From Tubiluchus corallicola (lineage: Eukaryota > Priapulida > Priapulimorpha > Priapulimorphida > Tubiluchidae), in contig JAQGDQ010000121.1 in assembly GCA_030141605.1 (NCBI GenBank), forward strand, positions 370,001 through 434,000: a stretch of 64,000 nt of DNA, in the 5' to 3' direction. Positions 1 to 11,300 of the stretch are shown piece by piece. The stretch's first letter is position 1, and the number at the start of each line of letters is the position of its first letter. The translations under genes and the position numbers were made by a program. Under the pieces are notes generated by a model. That model saw only the letters and a list, made by a program, of their open reading frames with translations, was not told where the DNA came from and did not search any database.

Positions 1-1057
1 ACATTTGTTTACACAAAGTTTGTTTGGGAATTTGCCACTTTCGTGTCCATACAGCTATTTGGAGTATTTGATCTATTGCCTGTGCGTTGATGTCACCTAG
101 TGATGGCGTCACAGAAAAAAACACAAGTGGTGGTGCAACGTGGAAGTTGAAATACACTTTCATAGAGGTAGAGCAATCTGGTTCTACTAGCAGTTTTAGA
201 ATCTTCAAGCAAGTGCAAAATTGATCATGAGACCAGTAATTTGGCTGTGACTTTTGTTCACCATGTGACAGGTATAATTATCACCCTTCATCAAATCTTT
301 GTCTTGGGATTTGCTTGTTGCTATCGGGAACAGAGAGCAAGATTCAAATTCAATAAATGTTCAGGAATTTCAAGAACTTCCCGATCACGTTACATCCACC
401 GAAAGGGCCGATGCATTTGTATGGTGTACCTGGTATAAAAAAGATACACAGAATAGACATATCCGTATACTTATTACGATAATGAAATTTTTTACAGTGA
501 TAATGTCATGATTTTAGATTACTTTTACATTAGTAAATCAAGATCTAAAACGTTGTAGTTTAACAAATCAATACACCATTCCAATAAAAGAAACTACGAA
601 GCCTCAAGGTGCTATTAAGCTAGCAAACAAAAGCTACGTGGCCTAAAATTTTTTTAGTAATAATTATATATGAGAATGATTTATGTAAATTCATTGACTA
701 GAGAAAAACGTTTACATGGCAAATCAACATGTTTTACAATCTAGACATCAAAACAGGCCATAGCGCAACTGCTGGGATTGTTCACAACAATGAGCAGAGT
801 TGGAGATGCCTGAGATCACTGTATCATTGAAACAACAATAACGACCACCGATAATGGAAATAACACCTGCATTATTCATTGTGACTAATTAATTTACTTA
901 ATTAAAGTTCACTTTTTTAGAAGTTTCACACACAGAGTTTAAAACGATAAGCCAACACTGTTTGTGACTATCACATTAAAGCTTGTAAACAACAGGCAAT
1001 CAAAACAACGTAATTTGCGTCGTACATCAAAAATTTTCCTACTTGACGATAGTCAGT
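1..1057. other. Non-coding flank, no gene recognised
   Basis: AT-rich sequence downstream of the minus-strand leucine-rich-repeat gene. Only short open frames are present, with no family resemblance and no convincing splice signals. It probably holds the 3' untranslated region of that gene near its right edge, but I see no canonical polyadenylation hexamer on the minus strand close to the stop codon. Confidence 0.4.
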
Positions 1058-2263
1058 CTACCAAAAACGTAGACTAATTATTATTTGAAAAAGCAAGCAC
1101 GTAAACAAAATCAAAATAGTAACAATTTGCAGTTCTGCACAACCAGATGGAGCACTCCGAAATAAGGATTTATCCTCCACTCGAGGAAGACTTATTGGAG
1201 GGCAGCCTTGACTCTTGTAGTCAACAAGCGCAGCTTCCATAGATGCCACTTCATCTGGAAATCCACAGACAAGTTGTTTGGAAAGTGAGTCAGAAATATT
1301 AGCAATCGTAATCCAAGACATGGTGCAATTACAAACAAGTGCAAGAGTTCCAAAATTAACATGGTTCACGTTGCTGCTAAGTCCATCAAGAGATCCCTGC
1401 AGCAGAAGTTGTATTTGGTTTCCAGCGAGGTTGAGTTCCCCAATGTTCTGCATGTACTCAAAAGCACTGGGCTGAATATGTTGAAGACTGATGTCACTCA
1501 GGTCAATTCGTTTTATGTTTCGAGCTCCTTCAAAGGCCAACGGTTCAACCGTTTGGATAGAGACTCCACTCAGACGAAGGACAGACACATCGTGCAGTCC
1601 TCGGAACATGTATGTGGACAATGTGGATAAGGGTGCGTCGAGAATTACTATGTGTTCTACATTGGACAAGCCATTGAAGGCGTCTGTTTGAATGTCCTTC
1701 AGTAAAGTGCTGGCAATCATCAAATAACGCACACGGCTTAGTCCTGAAAAGGAATTGTGTTTTATCACCTGCAACGGATTGAAAGACAGAATAATATTTT
1801 CTATATTTGACGAATCAGCAAAGGCTACCGGTTCAACTGATCTGATCCGGCAATATCCAAGGTTGACCATTCGAACGTTATGCAGATCTGAAAAGGAATA
1901 ACTATCAAGGCGCTTGAGTGGATTCCCCTGCAGATGGATGCTTTGCAGGTAAGGTAAACCACGAAATACGTGTGGTTCAATGATAGAAATGTTGTTATTT
2001 TCTAAAGTAATACTTCTCAAATTTGGTAGATGCTGAAACGCATCAGAATGCAAAGTTGTCAGAAAGTTCCTGCTCACATCGAGATGCTGAGTCTGCACTG
2101 GAATGTCGGACGGAATTTCTGCAAGGTTAATACCCTTGCAGACCACGCTGTTGGCGCTCATACAAAGACAGTTCTCCGGGCAATGTTCTTCTGTCGCAAC
2201 TGTTGCCAGAAGAAAGAGAAGTACCGTGACAACAAATATGAAAGGCGAAGATCCCGAAGCCAT
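1058..2263 (-). CDS. Extracellular leucine-rich-repeat protein with C-terminal membrane anchor
   Basis: A 401-residue protein in one uninterrupted frame. Residues 1-23 are a clear signal peptide. An LRRNT cap follows, with cysteines near 28, 32, 34 and 42 (CPENCLC). About nine to ten 24-residue leucine-rich repeats run to about residue 300, and an LRRCT-like cap begins at CNC and ends near SQGC. The last 24 residues are strongly hydrophobic and end in RFW, which fits a short-tailed transmembrane segment or a GPI-anchor signal. The family is extracellular and usually mediates adhesion or receptor recognition; the ligand cannot be told from sequence. Just upstream of the ATG a pyrimidine-rich run ends in TTCTTAG (exon edge about 2278), so a 5' UTR intron is likely. 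No intracellular signalling domain (TIR, GPCR) is present. The gene is confident, the precise role unknown. Confidence 0.85.
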   Translation of the reverse strand: MASGSSPFIFVVTVLLFLLATVATEEHCPENCLCMSANSVVCKGINLAEIPSDIPVQTQHLDVSRNFLTTLHSDAFQHLPNLRSITLENNNISIIEPHVFRGLPYLQSIHLQGNPLKRLDSYSFSDLHNVRMVNLGYCRIRSVEPVAFADSSNIENIILSFNPLQVIKHNSFSGLSRVRYLMIASTLLKDIQTDAFNGLSNVEHIVILDAPLSTLSTYMFRGLHDVSVLRLSGVSIQTVEPLAFEGARNIKRIDLSDISLQHIQPSAFEYMQNIGELNLAGNQIQLLLQGSLDGLSSNVNHVNFGTLALVCNCTMSWITIANISDSLSKQLVCGFPDEVASMEAALVDYKSQGCPPISLPRVEDKSLFRSAPSGCAELQIVTILILFTCLLFQIIISLRFW

Positions 2264-3950
2264 TTTACATCCAGCAACCTAAGAAAACAAAAAAAAACGC
2301 ATAGAACAACTGTAGTTAAACGAACTTTATATACTATCCTTAATTTTTGGCTGAGGATTGACCCAAATTGCTACTCGTCTGGATGTTGTATTTCTTCTTG
2401 TTCTTATTGTCGAGAAACGACATTTTACAAAAAGCTGAAGGCACCGCGAACTTGCAATGGATAGTCATAAAAATGCATGCAAATGTACTAGAATGAATTT
2501 TGTATCGACGGAGTCGGATTTTCGATCAGCTATTCCACTACTTTGAATTCAAAATGGCGTCATTAACGTCATTTTTCTATACAATATATATTGCGCCATT
2601 TCGCAACGGATCATCACAAAGCTTTATAGAAACATACTACGATCAATTCTGCTTTGATCGACTGAGTCGGATTTTCGACTTGCCATCTTAAATTCATCTT
2701 GAATCAAAAATGGCGCCATCTTGAATTGGGAAAGTACAAATACGGAAAGCTGGCGACTCACTGCGACATTGAAACATACTTGAAAAATCTAATAAACTGC
2801 AAAATTTCGTCATTCAAAGACGGTGATCATTCAAATGTGGCAAGCGGGGGAAAAGTAAACAGTTAAAATTTCCTTTTTTATTTGTTTTTATAACTATTTG
2901 CATTTTACGGAGTTACAAATACATACTAATAATATCGGTAGCTATTTTCAACCAAGTTTATTAATTAGTTGATGAATTAGAAGCTGCAGTTTAATGTGAC
3001 TCTCCAGTAACTTCGTTAATATTCATCGCTACTGCTGCTGCTAATGACGACGACGATGATGATGAAATGGAACCACAGTGGAAATAACAATGATGAAGAT
3101 GGCGATGATGACCAATGATGAAACAACGACGATAAATTATGGAAGGACGATGATAACTAATACAAGAATTAATAAAAAATGTTTGGCTAAAACGATATCG
3201 GATTTATGTAAATGCTCAAAAAAAATATACTTGTGAAATTTTTGTTAAGCCTGGTCCGGTATCGATCTTGCAACCATCACTTCACAACAGTAATTTAGTA
3301 GACCGCGCAATTAACACATTTTATTAAGTGGTTCGTTCAGGATGGAATTACTGTAACCAGACAGCACGAGTTTAATTATATTAAAGCTGAGCCAGCTAAG
3401 CATCGACGCCTGTGCTCATTATGTATTCTATACGGCAACACGATGTCTACTTGTAGAAACTTAAAAACTCTGACTCATCCATTCAAGGGGTGAATCACTT
3501 TTTGAAGCCTTGCGAAGCCAGTTGTCAAGTAATACATAGCAAGCTCGCCACATGCAGGTTTATCGCATTTGATTCTGTGCACACTTGTTCAAGAGACAGC
3601 TTTGCTCGTCGTTGCCTTTTCTACAGCAAATTTAATGGCCCTAGGATGGTTCACATTGTGTTTACCGACTTATATACAAATTTAGACGAAATATGGGGAT
3701 TCGAAGATACGATAAGTTTAGTTAGAAGACAACTTCGCCCCTGAAGAAATTACGCTTATGCTCAAAAACATAGGCAAACTTTCTTATTAATCAACAACGA
3801 AAAACAAAAATATGGTCGGCGTCACGTGAAAAAAGGCAGTGACCTTCAATGAACTTTTTTGCATTGGTGTCTCTGAAAAATTAACCAAGGAAACTAATGG
3901 AACATTAGACAGAATAAAGAAGCTAGTGAAAGAATGAATACGATAAAGAA
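2264..3950. other. Intergenic stretch with a short diverged duplication
   Basis: No coding feature recognised. Two diverged copies of a roughly 140-base segment lie in tandem at about 2506-2652 and 2653-2785. Both begin with GAGTCGGATTTTCGA and contain AAAATGGCG. Around 3025-3130 there is a run of GAC/GAT-rich trinucleotides. The 5' UTR and promoter of the leucine-rich-repeat gene should lie in the first few hundred bases. Confidence 0.4.
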
Positions 3951-4350
3951 TGAATGAAGGAAAAAATGAAAGAATAAATGAATGAAGGAAGGAATGAGTG
4001 AGTGAATGAATGAATGAATGAATGAATGAATGAATGAATGAATGAATGAATGAATGAATGAATGAATGAATGAATGAATGAATGAATGAATGAATAGACG
4101 AATGAATAGACGAATGAATGAATGAACGAATGAATGGATGAATGAATGAATGGACAAATGAGCGAATAAATGGACAAATTAACGAATGAATGAATGAATG
4201 AATGAATGAATGAACAAACGAAAGAACAAACATGCGAATGAACGAACGAACAGACTAACAAATGAATGAAAGAGCGAACGAATGGACAAGTGAACAAATG
4301 AACGGAGCAGGAACGACTAAACAAATGAACAAACCAACTACCAAGCAAAC
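3951..4350. repeat. GAAT tetranucleotide microsatellite
   Basis: An almost perfect GAAT array from about 3990 to 4095. On the right it decays into interrupted copies (GAAC, GACA, GAGC variants) to about 4350, and more briefly on the left. The minus strand reads as an artificial FIHS repeat protein in open frames; this is a by-product of the four-base period and not a gene. Confidence 0.95.
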
Positions 4351-5871
4351 AAACGAACAAATGCTCGTAGCTGATGTTAAGAGACTGGTGCAATCCACAG
4401 TATAGGCTACCTATTAAAGCAAAACGGGAACCCAATCTTAAACTACAAGGAAAACAATTTAGTCTTTAAATTATTGAAAGGAAGCATACTATTTTTCAAA
4501 AATGACTAACGTGGAAGAATTATTACCACACAAACACAATTTTACGTTCGCGCTACTAGTTATTCGCCATTCGCTAGTTAGACGGGCACCAGTACCTGTA
4601 TTTCGAAAACGCATTGCACAAAAAACAGGTGCTGTACCTCTCACTTCAGACGTATTAGTTTATGATGTTACACACGTTCAACAGCTCGTGTGTTCTCACA
4701 GTGGTAAATCTGAAAATTGAATTTTTATTTGCCTAATTGAACTAGCCTAGTTTTAGTACAAAACAATGAATATCTTACAGTAGCACTGTACTTCGCAAAC
4801 ACGTCCAAAATGCTCGTGGAATATTTTTGTTGTTGAAAACTATGTTAGTTTGTGTCATCCATAGTTGGGCTCGCTCGCCGTTAATTAAGTTTTAATTTGT
4901 AAATTAATTATCAGAAACGCTTTTGCGGTATTAATTGCGTTAAAATGTACACTTTTATCGGACTTGAAAATAGGGTAGTATATGAAAAATCATACTGTCT
5001 TTCTTTAAGGAAGACGCACACAATAAAGTTTTTCCGTATTTGACTAGAGAAATAGAGAATTTTTCAGAAAATTAGAACCCAGGATGCTTGTTTTCTCAAA
5101 CTTGGCAACATTGCTAGTCTTATTTACTTGCCGTTTTCACTGCCTAAAAAAACGAAATTACGCCGGTTATGCAATTATATTAACTGTTTCACCCAAAGAT
5201 TTATTTTAAAAACAAAAACCAAGTTATTTTTATTAATACAACCTTACCGATTCTTTAATTATTAATTACACCAATTGATTTTTTTTAATTTATCAACATT
5301 ACACCTACGATTTTTAAGTAAAAGCAAAGTGCACTAACCGTCTAATATCGTTTGCAGCTTCCCTTTGTTATACTGCCGACACGGAATGATGAACATAAAT
5401 GAGTCGTCTCTACGCCCTAGCCTACCTTTCACTCTAACGAGCGTCTGTCTGAGTCAGTGGGTCTGGGGAAAACAAGGATCGATTTTACAATAAATGAGAA
5501 CATACAAACTTGTGATGACTCAGTGAGAGCGAATTCCCGACTACAAATGATAGGAATCTCGTCTTTGTTGCAGTTTGCATGCATAAGCTCAGCTCGTCCA
5601 CAATGTCACAATAGCGTAAGTTTTTCATTTATCAGGGCTGTCCGTGAGGATGTGAATCGCAGGATAGAATGTAGATTCCCATTGGGATCGGATCACAAAA
5701 GGTCAAAGTTTCCGGCTCTGCATATTTGGGTCTCAAACAATTTTGGACCCTGGATATCTAGGCTTAACATTCAGAACCCAAACAATTTGGACCACAGTAT
5801 TTGATACTTTTTCGTTGACCTCAGGTTAAAAGTCAAGGTCGAGCGTATCTTTCCGTGATCACTGTAAACAA
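4351..5871. other. Intergenic, nothing recognised
   Basis: AT-rich sequence with several short open frames (for example 5457-5804) that have no domain, signal peptide or splice context I can support. Confidence 0.35.
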
Positions 5872-6726
5872 ACACTAGGTGGGATGTTTGCGTATTTTTG
5901 ATTATACGTGTACTAATACGCAAAATCTTTTGCGGGGCCTTTGCTAGTCCATGTACTAATTGTACTGGTATGGGCTTAATATATATATATATATAAGATT
6001 CGAGGCTACAGCTCGGACGACGGCACCATTTGCGGCGATCTATACATCAAACGAAAGGTCTCGATCTAGTGTCGTGCCATTGGGGGTTTATTTTTCGAAT
6101 CAGGCCCAACGTGAGAAACGGGGGGGGCAAAAAACCTCCAAAAATGGCCATTTTTCGGCCCTTTTTTTGCAAAACTTATACCGCTGAGATCTGAAGAACG
6201 GGAACGGGCCATGGGTGGTGCTGCCTATGGATAGATAGCCCGTTCAGCGGTGGGTGTAGTAGGCATATTTTGAATTCGCGAAAGGGCCACGGCGTCCCGT
6301 AACGGGCGTTTTCCCGGACGCAACTCGCGATTTTTTCGAAATTTTGACCAAACAGCCTGCAGAAAAAACGTTCTAGCGGCGCCTGGTGGGACTTTCGGAA
6401 GGAGATATATGACTCTTTAGAAAGAGGAAGAACAGGGCTACACGATGGTGTAGGCTATATGTTAGGACAGGTCCACCAAGAGTAGTGACGACGAGTTAAT
6501 TGGATGGTCTATTTTCGGCAAGTTTCGCTTACAAAACTGCTGACGCAAAGCCATTGTTCTGACGTCATCCATTATACTCTGTCTATAACCTTATAGCTTT
6601 AATTCAGTAAAAGCTGCTGCTGCTGGCTTTGTGTTAGGTAAGTAAACACACACTAGGTAGAACGTTCGCGCATTTTTGATTATAAGTGTACTTATACTCA
6701 ATTTTTTTGCGGGGCCTTTGCTAGTA
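5872..6726. repeat. GC-richer segment bounded by 78-bp direct repeats
   Basis: A roughly 78-base sequence at 5872-5949 recurs in the same orientation at about 6649-6726. Both copies contain ACACTAGGT near the start, TTTTTGATTATA in the middle and TTTGCGGGGCCTTTGCTAGT at the end, with about 15% difference. The intervening 0.7 kb is visibly richer in G+C and CpG than its surroundings and has no long open frame. This looks like an inserted, uncharacterised repetitive element or the remains of one; no transposase or LTR signature is visible. Confidence 0.5.
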
Positions 6727-7136
6727 AAATATTATAAATCATAAAAAATCACCATTTACAGTAAATAATGTATTTATTACTGTATTTAATACTATAAAAC
6801 TATAATGGCTGTGTTGCAAAATAAGTTAACAGCTACACAAATTATTATAGAAATAAAAAATGCGCCGAATTATAGAAGTAAACATTTATTCAAAAATCTA
6901 CAACTGATTAAATTTGAATTCGATTTGGATCGGATTTGAAATCTCAAAATTCGCTTTGGTTCGATTTCGAAATAGGGGCTAGTATTAATTTTCTACTAGC
7001 CAGAAAGAATGAATGCATTCCTATTTCACATTCGAATCAAACCAAATTAATTTCGAGATTTCGAATTTGAATAGAATTTAGATTGAAAATTTTTGGAATA
7101 AATTTTCGAATCACCAATAGATAGCTCACTGGTGCA

Positions 7137-7408
<272 letters not shown>

Positions 7409-7471
7409 AAGGTGCTTAATACAATGTGAAATACAGTTATGCAGAGTTACTCTCAGTTACAAATGCGTTAA

Positions 7472-7768
7472 GATTACTTAACTCGGTGGAATGACCACAA
7501 TGCAACTCTCGTACACTTGGTCAACTCCAATGATATTGTGAGACTATTCGTCGATCCAGTGCCAAGTCTATCTGCTGAGGACGTAGAACTGTTCCACGCT
7601 GGTGTCAAACGATGTCTCCGCTCCCTGTCAGATTCTCTGTGTCGCCTCTCTCTGGCTCCTTACTCTCTCATTGACCGCTGACTGACTAACACCTCGTGTT
7701 CCCAACTCCGAGCTTATATCTTGAAGATCTTGGCCTTGCGTAATTCGCGCCCAAACGCAATCAGGTGA
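7472..7768 (+). pseudogene. Decayed coding remnant of unknown origin
   Basis: One frame stays open from 7472 to a TGA at 7679, then continues in the same frame with protein-like composition to a second TGA at 7766. The predicted peptide is leucine-rich and amphipathic (it contains LFVDPVPSLSAEDVELFHAG) and the segment is richer in G+C than its surroundings. There is no start codon or splice context. I do not recognise the family; a relic of a transposable element or an old gene fragment are both possible. Confidence 0.35.
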
Positions 7769-8385
7769 AAGGTGACATCCCTGGGTTAACCCTGGTATCC
7801 CCTGCCAAGAAATTTCCGATCAACCAGGTGACTTAAGAATTCCTCCGCTACGTGGGAAAGGTCCTACACGCCGGCCTTTCTTCAGAACTTCTTCCCTTGA
7901 TGTCTTCGTACAAGCTTGGCGTCGGCCATAAAACTTCTCTTCCAAAGAAATTTGCCTATTGCGTCTTTTTTGTTAATTAAGTGCAACTCTGCATAAGGCT
8001 ATAAAGAACGATTACATACGCTGCATAAGCTATAAAGAACGATTGCGTCCTCACTTAATACACACCTGCTTACCTTCAGCAAACGATAAGAAAACACACC
8101 TGTGGAATAATTTGCATCGCATTAAATCCCGTGCTTTATCAGCTGGGTGAGTTCCTATTATCAATCAATAAATTTATCTTATCAAATCAGGGAGGTATCC
8201 GATTTATCAAATGAATCTAATTCAGTTGATAATTCCATTAATTTATCACCAAATTACCGATTCATAAATTTATTCACGACAGTGTACAAACGAGTAGCAG
8301 GACATCGGTGCTACAATGTACTTCGAAATGAAGCGCCGTAGATCAGGGAATGGTCGCAACGGTGCGCAACAGAAGATTTTCAAAA

Positions 8386-11300
8386 ATGGCAGCGGCGGAT
8401 AATTTGAATTTGTTTTGCTCGGTTCTGGTATGTCACTCGTAGATCACGATGTTCATTTCTTAACTACTTACTGTCGCGCGTTGTTACGTCGTAAAATTAA
8501 CGCACTGCAAAGAGCGTTTTTTTCGAGATTTCATTGAACCATGGCCGTTATTATAATTTTTAAACCGCGATTTTTTATCGCACTAAAGGCTCGCCTCAGC
8601 TTTTGCCGGACCACACTGGACCAGTGGAGCCAAAATGCCAAGGTTTCCCAAAGAGAAAGATGGAGATTTATGGGATGGCTTGAGAGGGTGTGCAGATATT
8701 TTTAACACAAAGGTCATTTGGACACAAAGCTATTTCGGCACATAGATTATTTAGACACAAAACATTTTGACACATAGGACATTTGGACACGTAGGACATT
8801 TGGACACAAGGATATTTGGACACATGGGACATTTGGACACAAGGATATTTCGACACAAGTTCAATGGCAATAAAGTTTCTTTAAATGAGTAGTTATAACT
8901 TATAGTTATAGGTTCACATATTAAAGAAAATTTCATCAACATTAGTTTTCCAGTAATTAAGGATTTCTGGTGCTATTATTTCATGCATATTACAGCGAAT
9001 TCTGGCAAAGTGACCATTTTTCATTTTAAGTCATTTAATTTCATTTATTCTGTTAGAATTTTAAATGTTGGAGAAATAACAATGCTCAGTGAAAGAGCAG
9101 GATAACACTTGCAAATGACTTGGTAGGCTTGGGCGCCTCATTGTGGGAATCAAAAATTTGTTACACTGATGGTGCACATGTTGTGTATAATTATATCTTA
9201 AAAATTTACACATGGGCCTCTATCTCGCCCATCTAATCTAAAAGTATTAGGACTTAATAGTATTAGCTTAGTACTAATATGTATTCATCTACTCATCATC
9301 ATAGTCATCAGTGACAACAAAGATGTGATACAAAAGAGAAATATTGGAAAAAGTTTATTGCGACATGATTAACGATCAGGAAAATTAAGAATAAAGTGAA
9401 ATTAATAAAGCTGAAGGATGTTAGAATAGCTTGTCGGTAATTTGTTGAATTTAAGTAGAAAACCTTGCACAGTGATATAGGCTGTTTAGTGTATGGGTGA
9501 TGAAAGTCTTGAGAGTAACAGAGCTATTCATGCACTGAAGAGGAAAAAAACAGTTGATCATAATAATTCACTAATCCAATAATTAATGTCAGTTTTTTAT
9601 AGTGTACTTGTGGTGTGACAATGATGACATGTGCATGTTTTTGTTGTTGCTTGCATTAGTTGTGCTGGGAAGAGTTATGCACTTTTTATTATAAGCCTAA
9701 ACTTGTATCTAGTCAAATATATGCTGCTTATTACAGACCTACTTTTGTGGGTTGCAACTTCATTTCTTTTAGTTTTCATATGTTACTGTTATTAGCTAAT
9801 ACCTTTGTGCCCCGATTTAATTGACTCAGAAATGTGTCTTATAGTGGCCAGTGTTTAACATTTTTATTGTGTTTTATTGTAGATTGTTAGTGTTGAAGGA
9901 GTGGGCGAAAATCTTATAGCAAATCTGTTGCGCCAGCCATCTAAAAGGCATACTTGCACTCTTCAAGTGTATGCGTAATAATATTTATTTAATATTTTTG
10001 TTGTGCTAAAAATCAAACTTCATGAGAAACTGGACTGTTGAATATGAAAATTCAACCTTTGATCACATATGCTTGCGGAGATGGCAGTAATCTGTAATCA
10101 GCTACACCTGTCATGCTTCATTTGAACAGGCTGATGGTTTAAAATTCCTATATTTTAATCAGTTCCTTACCTTAGTCACTTAAATGACTTTCAAGTGGAT
10201 TCTCATATAGACTGGATTGATCTCGTTGCAAACTTTCAGGTGTTACAAGGTATTGCAATGCTGAAATGTCCAACCCCATTCTCACCTCCAAAATGCTCAA
10301 ATGCTTTTACTCACAATAATTCTGTTTGCCTAATTGAGATGGTGCATTACAATAAATATGCTGCACCTTTCCCATCAAAGATCACATTTTAAGCACCCAC
10401 CACCTTACTAGAAGAACAATGCATGCCATTGCCATATTTCTTCTGACGCTTATAAAAGTAGTTCTGAAGAAAAGGTTAAATGAGCCAGATATAGCTTTGC
10501 CTCGAAACTTCACACAGTTTTAGTAGTTGTCATCGTTGTAACTTGAAATCAGCTAAATATTTACATGTGCTTACAACATAACACTGTCCAGTTAGCATTT
10601 TCCTTATTGAATGCATTTCAGGTATCATAGCAGAGGACCAAAATTGAAAAAGGTTGATGCAGAAGATGAAGTAAACATTAATTTTATTATCCACGTTATT
10701 GATCCAACAGTTAAACATAGGTAATATAAAAAACCCAAACCAACTTAGTAGCCTGTACCTAGATGTGTCAGTATCATGTGTGTGGGCACTTGTGGAAGTA
10801 CTACTGGGTCTATGCTTAAAACATTGTGCTCCTAATTCTGCAGAATCATTAATAATTAAAAAGAAATCAAAGCAAACACTTTGTAATGAACGGTTAATAA
10901 ATTTATAAATTAGCAAGTTAATTATACTGTATTGCAGCTATTCAGTGTAGCTGTTGTATGTGCACTGTATCATAGGTAAGCCTACCTACGACTGCTGCTT
11001 ACTAGGCCTTAGGATTGAATTTGTGTTGTTTTTTTTTTAATTTAATAATAACATTTGTCTGAAATGTTTTCAGTGTAGCTCAGTTAGAGTCTCAGCTAGC
11101 TGATATGGATGCAAAGTACAGGCTTGGAAATGCCTGCATTGTGGTAACACAGAGTAAGTTAAACTTGATCATGCTTGACTAGAAAAAAGAAACTGCATGA
11201 CATTCAATATCTTTTTATCGTTGTAGCAATGAGATTTGATTTACTTTTCAAGATTTCAACCCATATAATATCAGTGTAAATTTTGTTTAGGTATTGATGA

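Noticed and set aside
3787-4435. Long minus-strand frames rich in FIHS repeats
   Set aside because: They are translations of the GAAT microsatellite; all three frames stay open because the array contains no stop.
8668-8942. Minus-strand frames with repeated CPNVLCV-like words
   Set aside because: They are translations of the 16-17-bp tandem array, not protein repeats.
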